This document shows, in pieces, positions 12,022 through 23,650 of a DNA stretch of 64,000 bases. Location of the stretch: contig MNCI01015527.1 of the NCBI GenBank assembly GCA_015680685.1, positions 226,825 to 290,824 of the forward strand. The letters are read 5' to 3'. Both the position numbers and the translations under genes were made by a program. Position 1 is the stretch's first letter. Each line of letters starts with the position of its first letter. The notes below the pieces were generated by a model. The model made no database searches and was not told where the DNA came from. It worked only from the letters and a program-made list of their open reading frames with translations. This DNA comes from Gnetum montanum (taxonomy: Eukaryota > Streptophyta > Gnetopsida > Gnetales > Gnetaceae).

Positions 12022-13540
12022 TCATTCAATATCATGATGTTCAAGAAGTTGAGGATAAGTATTTAAAATAAAATCCCTATTTTTCCAAGTCTGTAGATCA
12101 CAATTTGACCATTGAACAAGTACTTCATTGATATTTTTATTTCATAATTTCCTAGTTCATTAGTCCTTAATAGCAATGGGTTTAACTTCAAAGCTAGCAT
12201 TGGATCGTAATGATAAAGTATTCCAATCTAACACATATGGTACATCATTTTCATGAAATTTATTTAGCAAACGTACGTGAAAAACTGGATGAGTTTTTAA
12301 GGTTTTTAGAATATTCAACCAATATTCTATTTCACCAATTCTTTCAAAAATTTCAAAAGATCCACAAAATCTAGGTGCCAATTTAGTGTATTTTCCTAGT
12401 TTAAGAGAGCTTCTAGTAGGTTTTACTCTCAATAATACTTGATCACCTACAGGGAATTCTTTTGTAAGTCGATGTTGATCTACATATCCTTTATATTTAT
12501 CTTGGGCAACTTGCAAATTTTTTTTAACCCTTGTGATAATGTTTTCCATTATTTTCATTTCTTCTTCCTTCCATTTCATTTTTAAGGTTGGATCTACCGA
12601 AGTTAATGGTGTACGACAATTTCATCCATATACTACTTTGAATGGTGTTCGATGTATAGAACCTTGATAATTTTTATTCTAGGAAAATTTTGCTAGATGC
12701 AAATAATTCTCCCATGTTTTTGGTCTACTCCCAACATAGCTTCATAGGATATCTTCTAATATTCTATTTACATGTTTAGCTTGTCCATCAATCTTAGGAT
12801 GATAATTTGTGCTAAATTTTAACTGGGTTCCAACCTCTTTGAAGAAATTTCTCCAAAATTCATATATGAACTTGGGATCTTTGTCTAAAGTGATAGATTT
12901 TGGACAACCATGCAATCAAAATAGTTCACATACAATTTTTTGGACTACTTCTTCTACTATGTTTGTAGATTTCAAGGCTATAAAATGTGTCATCTTTCAT
13001 AGATGATTAACTACTACGAAAATTGAGTCATTTCTGTTTTTGGTTATTGGCAATCCCACAATGAAATCCATAGTGATATCTTCCCATTTCCAGATTGGAA
13101 CTTTCAAAGGTTGTAATAATCCACTAGCTTTCCTCTATTCAACTTTTATTCTTTGACATGTTGGACAATTTTTAATGTATGAGGACACATCATTCTTCAT
13201 TCCAGGTCAAAATTAAGATTTTTGAATTATCATATAGGTCTTAATATAACCTGGGTCTCCTGCATATGGTACTTCATGTGCTTCACACAACAACCTTAGT
13301 CTCCAATTTCCTTCTGGTATGCATACTCTTTGTCCTTTCATCAATAAACCATTAGAAGTAAGTTGATATTGAAGCTCATAGGAAATATTGGTTAAAATCT
13401 TTTTAAAGTAATGATCTTCTTTTATTTGATCCTTAATTTTTTCTTCCATGGGGTCATTACAACACTTATCATTAAATTCCACATTCGACTAAGGGCATCA
13501 GCTACTACATTTTTCTTGCTGGGTATATATTTGATTTCAA
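12022..13540 (-). pseudogene. Integrase plus chromodomain of T
   Basis: On the minus strand the zinc-binding region comes first (open piece 13482-13213, with LLCEAHEVPYAGDPGYIKT). A broken core follows, with SYVGSRPKTWENYLHLAKFS near 12700. The open piece 12579-12160 carries the C-terminal domain (PVGDQVLLRVKPTRSSLKLG; FHVRLLNKFHENDVPYVLDW). After two stops the frame continues to 12022 with NINEVLVQWSNCDLQTWKNR and YPQLLEHHDIE, a chromodomain-like tail that marks chromoviruses. Multiple stops make it non-functional. Confidence 0.82.
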
Positions 13541-13559
13541 AATCATATTCTACCAATAA

Positions 13560-14650
13560 TTCTATCCATTACCTTTGACAACTATTCAAAATAGGTTGCC
13601 TTTGCAAATAGTCTAGACTTTTATGATCTATTTTTAGTACAAACCTTTTTCCACAAGGATAATGTCTCCAAACTTTCAAAGCATGAACAATTGCTAGTAA
13701 TTCTAAATCATTGGTTGAGTAATTTACCTCAACTCCTCGAAATTTACGAGATTCATAACATACCACTTTATATTCTTATGAAAGAACTACACCAATTCCT
13801 ATTCCACAGGCATCCATGAATACTTCAAATGGTAATTCTTCATCTGGAATTCTCAAAATAGGTGTTGTAATTTGAGAAAAGATTCCCTGCATTTTTCATC
13901 AAATTTGCACACCTTTCTCTTGGAAAAGGACAGTCATTGGGGCTACCAAGGTAAAATAATGTTTAATGAAACATCAATAAAAACTAGGTAGACCTAAGAA
14001 ACTGTGAACTTTTGTAACATCTTTTAATTCAAACCAATCCCGAATCGCACTAATTTTTGCTAGATCTACTTGCAATCCTTTCCTGGAAACTATATGTCCT
14101 AAGTATGAAAATTATTCCTTAAAGAGTTCACATTTACTCAATTTAGCTTTTAATTAATGTTCTTTAAGAATTTCCATTGTAATTTTTAAATGTTTGATAT
14201 GTCCTTTTCTTGTATTAGAATAAACAAGTATATCATCCATAAATAATATAAAAAATTGATTAAGATATTCACCAAAAATATTATTCATTAATGCCATGAA
14301 TATTGTAGGTGCATTAGTTAATCCAAACATCATCACAACAAATTCATATAATCCATATCTAGTTTTAAAAGTAGTTTTCTCAATATCTTTCTCCTTAATC
14401 CTTATTTGGTGATAACCTGATTTTCAATCAATCTTTGAGAAATAACATGCACCCATAAGTTAATCAAATAAATCATTGATTCTAAGGATAAGTATTTTTA
14501 ATCATCACTTTATTCAATGCTCTATAATCGATGCATAATCTTAGTGTACCATCTTTCTTTTTAACAAATAAAATGGGTGCACCCCAAGGTGATACTAAAT
14601 CTTTATATTCCTTGAGTTCATTTGGGATCTCAGTACCTAAAGATCTCTAA
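13560..14650 (-). pseudogene. Reverse transcriptase and RNase H of T
   Basis: The clearest RT piece (14336-14154) reads FGLTNAPTIFMALMN and FILFMDDILVYS, with the YxDD box as FMDD near 14232-14243. RNase H remnants are in 13766-13569 (VNYSTNDLELLAIVHALKVW; DHKSLDYLQRQPILNSCQR). Upstream RT motifs are readable in broken frames to about 14650. Frameshifts and stops separate these pieces. Confidence 0.85.
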
Positions 14651-14662
14651 GGTTGGGTTACT

Positions 14663-15199
14663 TTAACAACCAACATTGTAGTACCTTTTTTTGACTAATC
14701 TTTTAGCTTGATTAATAGTTATCATATAAATTTTCTTTGTGATTCCTACCCCCCTTAGTACCTTGACTCTGTTAGTGGTTGAGGCTTTTAAAATAGGAGT
14801 TCCAAAGTGGGCAGTAACATCAAATTTTTGCAGGAAATACATTCCTAAAATTGCATCAATATCACCTAGTTCAAATTCAAAAAATTCATCAATGAAAGGC
14901 ATGTTTTGTAAGGTAAAGTTAATTTTTCCATACTTGATATGTTTGCTCACAGTTGTTCCATCTACTAATTCTATCTTAACAATTTTCCTGAAAGGTAAAC
15001 TTAATTTCAATAAATTAATTAACTTTGGTGAAATAAAGTTCTCATTGGCACTACTATCAATCAAAAATTTAATTGGTTTACCTTCAATTAAACCTTCAAA
15101 AATTAGTAAAGCAAATTGAAATTTATGCAAACCTAATTTAGTTGATGCAAATATATTTTTCATTGTTGTGGTAGTGGTTGAAATTTTTCCTTTGCTCAT
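14663..15199 (-). pseudogene. Aspartic protease region of T
   Basis: This is an open frame of 178 codons on the minus strand. The active-site segment reads FLIDSSANENFISPKLI; the usual D-[ST]-G-A appears as DSSA, so the glycine is changed. The later conserved ILGMYFLQKFDVTAHFG fits the C-terminal part of the retropepsin fold. It lies between gag and RT in normal order, and is the best preserved piece of T. Confidence 0.8.
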
Positions 15200-16420
15200 G
15201 TTTGGGTTGGGTTTTTTATTTCTAATTTGGTTGGTCCTTTGTATTTTTGCTTGAAATTTTAGACAGTCTCATTTGAAATGATCTTCACCACAAATAAAAC
15301 ATCCATATGTTGATCGAGCTTTTTTGGTTGGTGACTCTTCTACCATTGCTTGTGGAAAAGTAGTTTGTCGAAGAGTTGTTTGTTGAATGGTAACTCATAT
15401 CTAATTTGATTACTCATAATCCTTAGCAATTCTATATGCTTTATCAATGGCTTGAGAATTATGGGCTCATGTTTGGAGATATCGTTGAGCATGTAGTCCT
15501 CCAATGAATTTTGAAGCTAATTCTCCCTCATCCTAATGACTTACATACCAAGAAGATCATAGAATTCCTTATAGTAATCATCTATGGATCATCTTCCCAA
15601 CCTTAAGGAATCAAATCTCATTTTGTGCTCTTTAAGAAAAGAATTGGAAATGAATTTTTGTTTAAAATCTCAATAAAAATTAAGCTAATTTGTAATCAAA
15701 TCTTAAGATCGTAGTCCATTCCACCATGTTGTTGCAAGTCCTCTTAAATACAAAGAGATAAGTTCTAAACATTCATGGCTTGACAACTTCAATGTATTAA
15801 AGAAATTTTTCATTGTATCAAGTCAATCCTTTGCCTTAGCACTAGATCTAAGGGCTCCATCATAATGATCTAATTTTATTTTCTTAGCATGAACTTATGT
15901 CAACGATTCTCTAGGTGCATTAAGCCAATTCCCATATCCCTCACCTTTGATTTTAATTCTACGGCCTACAAGAGGAATTTTGGTATTCTATCCACTAGTA
16001 GGTAGAGGCTATGTTTGATGTGGATCTTTAGAAGGAAGTTGATCATGGTCTTGAGGTTATTCCCTAGGTAGAATGTGGGTAGGGTTTGAAGGCAAAATGA
16101 GATAGTTGGTTAATTGTTTGATGGAGTCTACAAAGGAATCTATCTTTCCTTGCACATTTGACCATTTCTCTTCTGAACTCTGGGATAATTTCCTAATTTT
16201 CTCAAACATATTTTGTATCCCTATCCTAAACCCTTGGTTTGAGTGACAAAGTTCTTCTTGAACACCCCTAATCTCATTAATTTGATCTTCAAGGGCATTC
16301 ATATAGTCATTGACTTGGGCTTCTATTTCTCTCTAGTTTATTCTTTGGGTTTTGGACATCAGTAGGTTGAAGAAATTAGGTATGTTGATAATCCTCAACC
16401 TCTATGGCCCTTGTTATGGG
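15200..16420 (-). pseudogene. Gag remnant of T
   Basis: Minus strand. A zinc knuckle CFICGEDHFK-stop-DC lies near 15320-15283. The N-terminal part is the open piece 16302-16057, with coiled-coil character (ALEDQINEIRGVQEELCHSN). Between them the frame is broken by many stops. The start is uncertain; the region to 16420 is AT-rich. Order and strand agree with the protease downstream. Confidence 0.65.
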
Positions 16421-16677
16421 ATTTGAAATCATTTGGTTAGTTGTGGAAGAAGTTGAAATTGTTATGGATTTCTCACTGAATACTGAATCCTAATTGTTTT
16501 TATCACCTAAAATAATGAATTAAATGCTAATTTTCTATAGTTTGAAAGCTAAATATAACCATTCTATTGAGTCTGGAAGGTTCAAATCTATTGGAATTCA
16601 TTTTTTTTTTGTTGACAATGAACTCTAGATTCAAAAGCTATAGTCATTTTAGGTTTTCTCAACCCTCACATTTTTTG

Positions 16678-16731
16678 AGACTTTCCAAGACGTCACCCAT
16701 CCTAGTTCTACTCTAGGACGTGCATGCTTAA
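16678..16731 (-). repeat. 5S rRNA-derived fragment
   Basis: On the minus strand this aligns without gaps to the 3' half of plant 5S rRNA, with about 11 differences in 54 bases. It includes AGTAGAACTAGGATGGGTGA, which covers the C-box of the internal promoter. The 5' half is absent. 5S-derived pieces are known in Cassandra TRIM LTRs and in SINE3 elements. I see no clear LTR or SINE tail here, so the source is open. Confidence 0.7.
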
Positions 16732-16899
16732 TGACAAAATTTTTATTTCTATTACTACTACCAATTTTAATTTTGTAAATAATTGAGCACATATTCTATT
16801 TAAACTAACACTGATGGGCACAAAAAAAATTTCAAAAATTTCTATTAGGAATTTCAAAAGTTTTGTCAATTTTCAGAAAAAAATTTATTTTTTTGTCAA

Positions 16900-17480
16900 T
16901 TAACAGATGACCCATTCCAGGGTCCATGCGGTGGCCAAAAGGAGATGATGGGCAATGTAGGAGGTAGTAATGGACAACACAGAATGTGGTCATGTCTAGC
17001 ACAAGAGACGATGATGGGCAACGCAAAAGGCAGTGATAAACAGGGCGAGAGGTAGTGATGGGTGGCGCAAGAAGCAATGATGGGTAGTGGAGAGAAGGTG
17101 GTGATGGTGGTGGAGAGAAGGCAGTGATAGTGTCCGTGGTTGCAGGAAAGGTGCAATTGTAGGTAATGGCAATGCTGCACAATGCAGGGTGGCAAGGTCA
17201 TACAGTGCAGGGTGGTAGGCTATGCAATGACAGTAGGAGCACAAGAGATAGTAGCAATGGGGGACAGCAGTGGCACGAGCGATGCAGTGGGGCATGTAGG
17301 CAGTGATGAAAGAAACAGTGCAAAATTTATGGTGGCATGGGCATAATTTCTTCTGCCCCTATTTGGGGTTGGTCCTAAGGGCTAGACTTACTGGTCGTGG
17401 CCTTGTAGCTGGCTATGGCTTGGCTACAACCTTGCCATAGCTAGTTATGGCCTCACTGCGACCTAGCTACAAGCACTAGC
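16900..17480. repeat. Degenerate GATGGGCA-rich and CTAGCTA-rich simple repeats
   Basis: From 16900 to 17330, variants of AGGCAGTGATGGGCGGCGCA recur every ~24-30 bp with heavy substitution. From 17390 to 17480 a different motif repeats, GTAGCTGGCTATGGCTTGGC and its near-palindromes. The stretch is much more GC-rich than its surroundings. The Cys/His-rich minus-strand frames here come from the repeat. No gene is supported. Confidence 0.55.
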
Positions 17481-17989
17481 ATTTTTTTTAATATTTATAT
17501 ATATATATATATTTAATGATTGGGATTTGGGTTTGAACCAAAGAGCCCTTTTTTAATAATAAATTTTTTATATTAAAAAAACATTTTTGATTACTAAATT
17601 TTTTAATATAAATAATATATTTTTTAATTTTAAACTACACGTAAACCAAGAATGACCGTATATCCAAACCATAAGTTGGATTTTGATGAAATTGGTACCA
17701 TTGGAATTGTCTCGGAGAGTACATCAAGTTAAATTTGGATAATTTGACTTTAGTGAACCTAAAAATTACAAAATCCAAAAAAATGTGAATGTTAACTTTT
17801 AAAACAAAAAGTAAATGTTAGCTTTTTCTTAAAAAAAAAAAAGTATACGTTAGCTTTTATTAAATCTTTGGTTATCTTAAGTAATACTTTCTCTTGGCTT
17901 TTTTCTATGATTTCTATAATTGAATTATAAATATGAGAAGTAGGATGATTTACTCATCACAGCTTAATACTAGTAAAAGATTTTCAATA

Positions 17990-19675
17990 GATAAGCTTGA
18001 AAATTTTCTATTATAAAGAATTTATAACTCCCAAACATCAAACTTCACCTCAAGCCCCTTTAGGTAGCCACTCTTTATTGCCTAATATTTTTTACACCAA
18101 AATAATGTCTTTACTACTTTTGATCAAGTTCGTAGCTTACTTGGGAAGGAGGGTTTTAAGTACCTTACCATTTTTAGGTTGGTTGATTTATTGGTTTTTT
18201 CAATTTTTAAACTTTCCCAATGCACATTATTTTTTCGAAGTGGTTTAAGTAGTATGATAATAAGAAAATTTTTGTTTTTTAATTAGTTTTTGGAGCAATA
18301 ACAATCCTTCCTCTTGATATTAAAGTGATCTTAGGTTTTCATCTAGGAGAAGATCCTTTAATTTCTTCAACTCATTCTTAATAATATAAATCTTTTTGTA
18401 AGAAGGAATTATCCAATTATGTTATTGATTCTACAAAAATTAATTTTTTCGTAAAGATTTCATTAACAATGCTCATTTTGACTTACGTCTATTCATCAAT
18501 AACAAGGTTCTATGGTATAGATAGTAATCCAATGTTAGTTCTTATTCTATTTTCATACTTCATGGTGTCATAACTAGTAGTGTTAATAATTGGTCATTGT
18601 CTTGTTTCTTGGCCTAGTATACTACTATGACTGAAAATATTGTTGCCTAAAAAAATCCTTCCAAATCTTATATCCTATGTTGTATACCCTTGATCATGTG
18701 TATGATCCTAAGTTATGATCTTCCCAAGAAACATTTTACTTGTTACAATCCTTGATTATGCCCTAAATTTCTTAAAGATGAAAGGGTTATAAGGAGTAAG
18801 ATTATGGGTGCCAAGAAAGCTCAACTGGCCTTATAGCAAGCTTGGAGTCAGGAGGAAATCAGTGAGGTATTTTCATGAGTTTTATGTCTTATCTCTATAT
18901 TTTTTTTCTATTTTTTAGAGGAAATATACTAGGCAAAGTTCTGGTAGTCCAATAGTTCTAAGACAACAAACCCAACAACAGGCTCCACAAAAATCCTAAC
19001 AAACTCAACAGAGTTCAAGACAAGATAAAGGAAAAAAACTAGAGGTATTTTTTCGTTATTTAAAGATTTAAATACTTTCCTCTTTTTCTTTGTATAATGT
19101 TGAGTTTTATATATGTATGTATGTATGTATTTGTTACAAAGGTCTATGGAGTGACAATACTTTGCCTGGGAGATGGATAGAGTTGATGCAGGTACTACTT
19201 CTACACAAACTCCCATTCTACCATCTAGATTACTAGTTGTACTTTATTTTTTTGCAACACCTAGAAAACATTCTCTTTCACAGGCAACACCATCATTATA
19301 TTCTAAGTCTGTTCCAGTGACTTCTTCTTTCTCAATCTCAAAATCTTCTTATATGATGAGAAAGATAGTGGCAGCTGCTACAGAAGAACTTGTACTTCTT
19401 TGATGAATTAGCCAAAAAATCTCAAATAATAAACCCTATTCTATTAGTGAGGGTGTCTACCATCTATGGGAATCTCAATCATGCAACTTCAAGGTGGATT
19501 ATGATTTATTACAACCTAGAATTCCATCATATTTTCATCCAATTCCTAAGGATGCTCCATATGTCATAAAAGATCTAGAGAAACTCTTAGGAGAATTTAA
19601 AAGTGCAACATGTTTTGCTCACCATCTAGTAGATCATGAATGGTTTCTTCAAATTAATAATGATCAATTTCAAGT
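17990..19675 (+). pseudogene. Element or gene X, upstream part: spliced-looking ORF remnant
   Basis: Coding-like blocks are separated by intron-like stretches. A C-rich lead includes QTSPQAPLGSHS (about 18030). A splice-acceptor-like CTATTTTTTAG precedes a Gln/Ser-rich block (SSGSPIVLRQQTQQQAPQKS, near 18920). GGTATTTTTTCG (about 19045) could be a donor. The last block reads VYHLWESQSCNFKVDYDLLQ and DHEWFLQINNDQFQVD up to the A2 insertion at 19676. It resumes at 26154. The pattern recalls plant transposon-associated ORFs with a globular domain and a coiled-coil end, but I cannot assign a family. A stop-rich stretch with no gene lies at 18300-18900. Confidence 0.4.
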
Positions 19676-20161
19676 TGATGGGATGTGATCACGATATCGC
19701 ATCCCTCGCNTTTATTAGGAATTAAATCTTTCTCAACCCTTCTCTCCTAGTTAAGTGCCTTAGTACGACCGCTTCAAGCACGTGCGTTACGCGTGGTGAT
19801 CCCAGCAACGACTAGCATTTGGTAACCACAGTTGCATTAGTTCCGGGTGTGAATGGTAAGTGGGAATGGATGCTGACGCTAGGTTAATTCAAACTTAGTT
19901 AGTTAGTTAAGGTTAGTAATTAGTCTCTTCAACCCTTCACCTCAATAGCATAGGAGATAAAATGAAAAAGCTATAAAAATCATATACCTCAGACTTACTT
20001 AACCATACACCATGACAAATACAAGTCTGGGAAGACAATGAATAATTAACCTTAAGTGTTCTATGAGGCATGTAGGCACTTAGTCTACAGAGTTTGATTA
20101 GATAGCACATGTTACGCTCGTATTCGTATGGTTGAGTGTAGGGGTACCTCGCCACTCATCA
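19676..20161 (+). repeat. A2 5' LTR, incomplete in the assembly
   Basis: It starts TGATGGGATGTGATCACGATATCGC and ends CCACTCATCA (20161). An n at 19710 replaces most of U3 and R: the TATA box and poly(A) signal seen in the other copies are missing, so the join is very probably an assembly gap. Confidence 0.8.
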
Positions 20162-20180
20162 TTGGCACCATTGTCGAGGA
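20162..20180 (+). other. Primer binding site, tRNA-Asp type (A2)
   Basis: TTGGCACCATTGTCGAGGA adjoins the LTR end and corresponds to the A1 and B sites, with CpG-type changes from the tRNA-Asp complement. Confidence 0.85.
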
Positions 20181-20305
20181 CTAAGTGTTTGTGCGCGAAG
20201 TAGAACATAAGAGATCATTCACATCGTTGGGAGCTTAAATGAACCTTAGGGTTAATTAAATGAAAAATTTTATAATGGATAAATAGCACACCCAATTAAA
20301 GTAAG

Positions 20306-22630
20306 ATGTCTTCTTGTCACAAGAGCATTACACCACCTAGGGACAATACTAGAGACAGTCGGCAATCTAAAACGCATAACCTAAATCAGCCAGTTCCTCA
20401 ACAATATAGGGTGGAATATACTCATCCCAATGAGTATATTCCCAATTTTACTTTTATCCTCCATCAAGATGAACAGATGGGCTGGAGAGACTTGCAAGGT
20501 AACATTGTATTACCTCCAGATTGTGTAGTCCCCAACATGCTCCTCCGTGCTTCGGCAAAAATCGGCATGACTCACTCTATGTTGAATACGTTGTGGAAGA
20601 TTTTGACATGTGGGATTACCATTCCACAGCTTTACAATGTATGAGGGACTCAAGGTAGGAGAGCCAACATACACTGTTGAAGGGCAAAGAGGTCCTACAC
20701 GTCCTAAGTGAAATCAGAGATGGTGAACCACTCATAACGGGTTCTCTATTGAAAGATGTTCACCCTCCTAACAATAGTGAGGAGGTGGGATATCAGAACC
20801 TATGATCCACAATACACAACCCTGGTTCTGATCCCCATGAACACCAACTATTCACTGAGGAAACAACAACACATGACAAGGACGGGCACTCAGATCATCA
20901 TCATGATCGGGGCCGAAGCCACAGAAGAGAATGTAGGAAACATCGTCATGGCGATGGTTCTCCTTCTTCTTTCCCTTCTTCACATCATTCATCCTCTCCT
21001 TCCACATCTGGGCATAGCCATCATGAGCATAACAGTGAGGATAGAGATAGAAAAAATGAGAGGCCTAGACAAGAGAGTCAACAGAGAGGACAAGGGCATG
21101 AATGAAGGGAAAGTAGGGAACAACGTAGAAATCATAGACATTATGAAAGAGAAAATCATGACGAACCCCTACTTGCCACCCAAAGTATGCTCGATATAAC
21201 GGAGGCAGTGAGAATACCAACACGTCATTTAAAAGATAGTCGAATCAAGCATTTATACATGAACAATATCCCATGCTTTGAAGGGGGATACAATGCTGAT
21301 CCACAACATCATTTATAGGCATTCCACAATGCCTGTGCCTTGCAAAACATAGAGAATGAGTGGTAGAAACTAAAGTTGTTTTCCAGGACACTCATCAAGG
21401 AAGCAAAGAGTTGGTACTAGTCCTTAGAACTGGAACCATCAGGAGGTGGATTATGATGTTAGAACTCTTCAATGATAAATATCAAACGTACTCCCGAGTG
21501 TCTAATTTGTGTAAGCATATCCAAGGATGGAAGCAAGGTACTTATGAACCCTTGGATGCTGCCATGGGCCGCTACTATGCATTGTTACATCATTGCCCGG
21601 GCCATGGATACACATAGCGGGATCAACTCTGCCACATCGTAGATGGGCTAAGGTATGAAACTAGGAGAACCCTTGGGACTTATGCCCAAGGGAGGTTATC
21701 AGAACTTAGATCCCATGAGATTCATCGCTTGTTGGAACAAGTAGTCAAAGAAGAAGGGGAGCTACAAAAATGAGAAAGTGTAGAAGAATATAACTGTGAT
21801 CCCTCTCTTCGAAAGAAGGGAGTGAGATTTTGTGATGAAGAGGATGAGTCACCACTCAAAGAGTTGGTGAATCAAAAAACCTTTCCACTTCAAAAGCTAA
21901 CAATAGAAGTATCGGCTAAGGTAGATGAAGTATGGAGCCCCTTAGACAGTAAAATTAAAACTGTCCTGAAAATTGTACAGGAGTCTAAGGAGGAACAAAG
22001 TAGTGATAAGAACAAGGCAAAGCGAAGAAATTTAGGCCCTGCATGTGACAAGGATAAGGGATACATAACTATCTCTAATGAGGTTGTGGATTCAAACACA
22101 GACGATGACGGTGGATGTGAGATCTGCCACTATGACCATCCTAAGGGATGTTGTCCAATCATCTCACATCTACAAGAGTCTGGGGTGTATGCACTCAACC
22201 CGAGACTCAAAAAATGGTAGACACCTCGAAGGTTACCTTATCCTCAAGGTAATCCAAGATAGTTCCACCAATCGTTAACGTACTATCCAAGTGGAACTCC
22301 ACAACAACCCATCGAACAACATCAGCAGTGGAAATACCCACAGTCATGGGGGATGCCACCACCAAAACAACAGTACCCTTACCAGTAGCCAAACCCATAT
22401 GGATACTACGTGTAGCAGCCGATTTCTCCAAGTAACTCCATGGGTCACACAACTTCCCAAAGTTACTACCAAGTTCAGGAGTACTTTAGAAGGACTCCTT
22501 CTCCTCCGAGAGATGCTCCATACCCATACCATCCTCCAAATCCATTCGCACCTCTTCCTCCAGTAGTTTCCATAACACCTCCTACTCCAACAATGCAAGG
22601 GAAACTCCCCACTCAACCGCAGCCATGAAA
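20306..22630 (+). pseudogene. Gag of A2
   Basis: It starts at ATG 20306 (MSSCHKSITPPRDNTRD); B uses a similar start (MSSSPR). The first open part holds EYIPNFTFILHQDEQMGWRD. An Arg/His-rich hinge follows. The conserved core includes MNNIPCFEGGYNADPQHHL, FNDKYQTYSRVSNLCKHIQG and GRYYALLHHCPGHGYT. The open piece 21822-22220 ends in a zinc knuckle CEICHYDHPKGCC at about 22116-22154. A Gln/Pro/Tyr-rich tail (YPQSWGMPPPKQQ) runs to about 22630. It has several stops and shifts, and is the best preserved gag of this family in the window. Confidence 0.82.
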
Positions 22631-22829
22631 TGCTACGAGAACTGTAAACATTCAACCTGCTGCAAGTTTTGACAACCGTAAAAAGAGAAGACCTTTCTTC
22701 AGAACCAAAAGCCTAGACAAGCTCTCACAACAACAAGTAGTTAAGTCTGTGATCACTCCTCCAACATACAAGGCTTCAGAGCACCCTTCAGTCCAACAAC
22801 AGAGCCTAACGTGTACGGTTATGTTAACA

Positions 22830-23650
22830 CATACCATAACCGACTAGATCAAGGTAGGCCACCTTCCCAGGAAACTCTCTAATCCTGGAAGCTCCTTAAT
22901 CTATATACAAATCACTGGAAATGAACCACATAAGGCTCTTCTTAACTCAGGTTCCAGATTCAACCTAATCTCACGAGAAATGTATCAAGCCTAGAACCTA
23001 CACCAACTTAAGAAGAGCAACATTCAACTAGAGTTAGCTGACCAGTCCATCACCATTCCCTTGGGATTGGTGGAGGACATAGTTACCACTATGTGTGGGT
23101 GGTCATACCCAGCTAACTTCCTAGTGATAGAAGTCAACAATGACAACGGAGGCTTCCCAATTATAATGGGAATGCCATTGCTAAGTATAATAGATGCATA
23201 CCTAGGAATCTGTGATCTTTCCTTGTAGATATCTAAGGTAAATATTTATGGAAAGATCAAGAATAAGAAAGTTCCATGCATCACATACAGTGATTCATCG
23301 AGTGATGATATGGAGGAATGCACAACATCTTCTCCATGCAACAGGTGTGCCCAAGAAACACAAATACAAAGGGGCCTGTGTGTAGCAACCACACAAGTAG
23401 TAGACGCCCCATGGTTTATAGCTACTAGAAAGAGCAAACCAACATGCATGGAACAAGCTGAGGGAACAACTCATGCCAACAATGAAGGCATAGATACCTT
23501 GGAATATGAGCGTCGCAAACTTCCAACCCTTAATCTAAGAAAATCAATAGGGAGAAGTACGGCACTTTTAAGAAATTCCAATAGGCGTTCATTATTTCGG
23601 ATCTCTCCCTTTCCATTCAGTCATGGGGGAGACGGCCACCTATGCTGATC
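22830..23650 (+). pseudogene. Aspartic protease region of A2, catalytic Asp changed
   Basis: The active-site segment reads ALLNSGSRFNLISREMY, where B has ALLDLGSSINFISHDMY. The catalytic Asp codon GAT/GAC is AAC at 22944-22946, a G-to-A change. The frame continues with LADQSITIPLGLVEDIVTTM and FPIIMGMPLLSIIDAYLGI. A Ser/Asp-rich tail follows, and the region closes at HGGDGHLC (about 23646). B has RT after the corresponding point; A2 goes straight into non-coding DNA. Confidence 0.78.

Noticed and set aside
16832-17295. Cys/His-rich minus-strand ORFs of about 100 residues
   Set aside because: They lie in a degenerate GATGGGCA-type repeat and have three equivalent frames; composition is set by the repeat.
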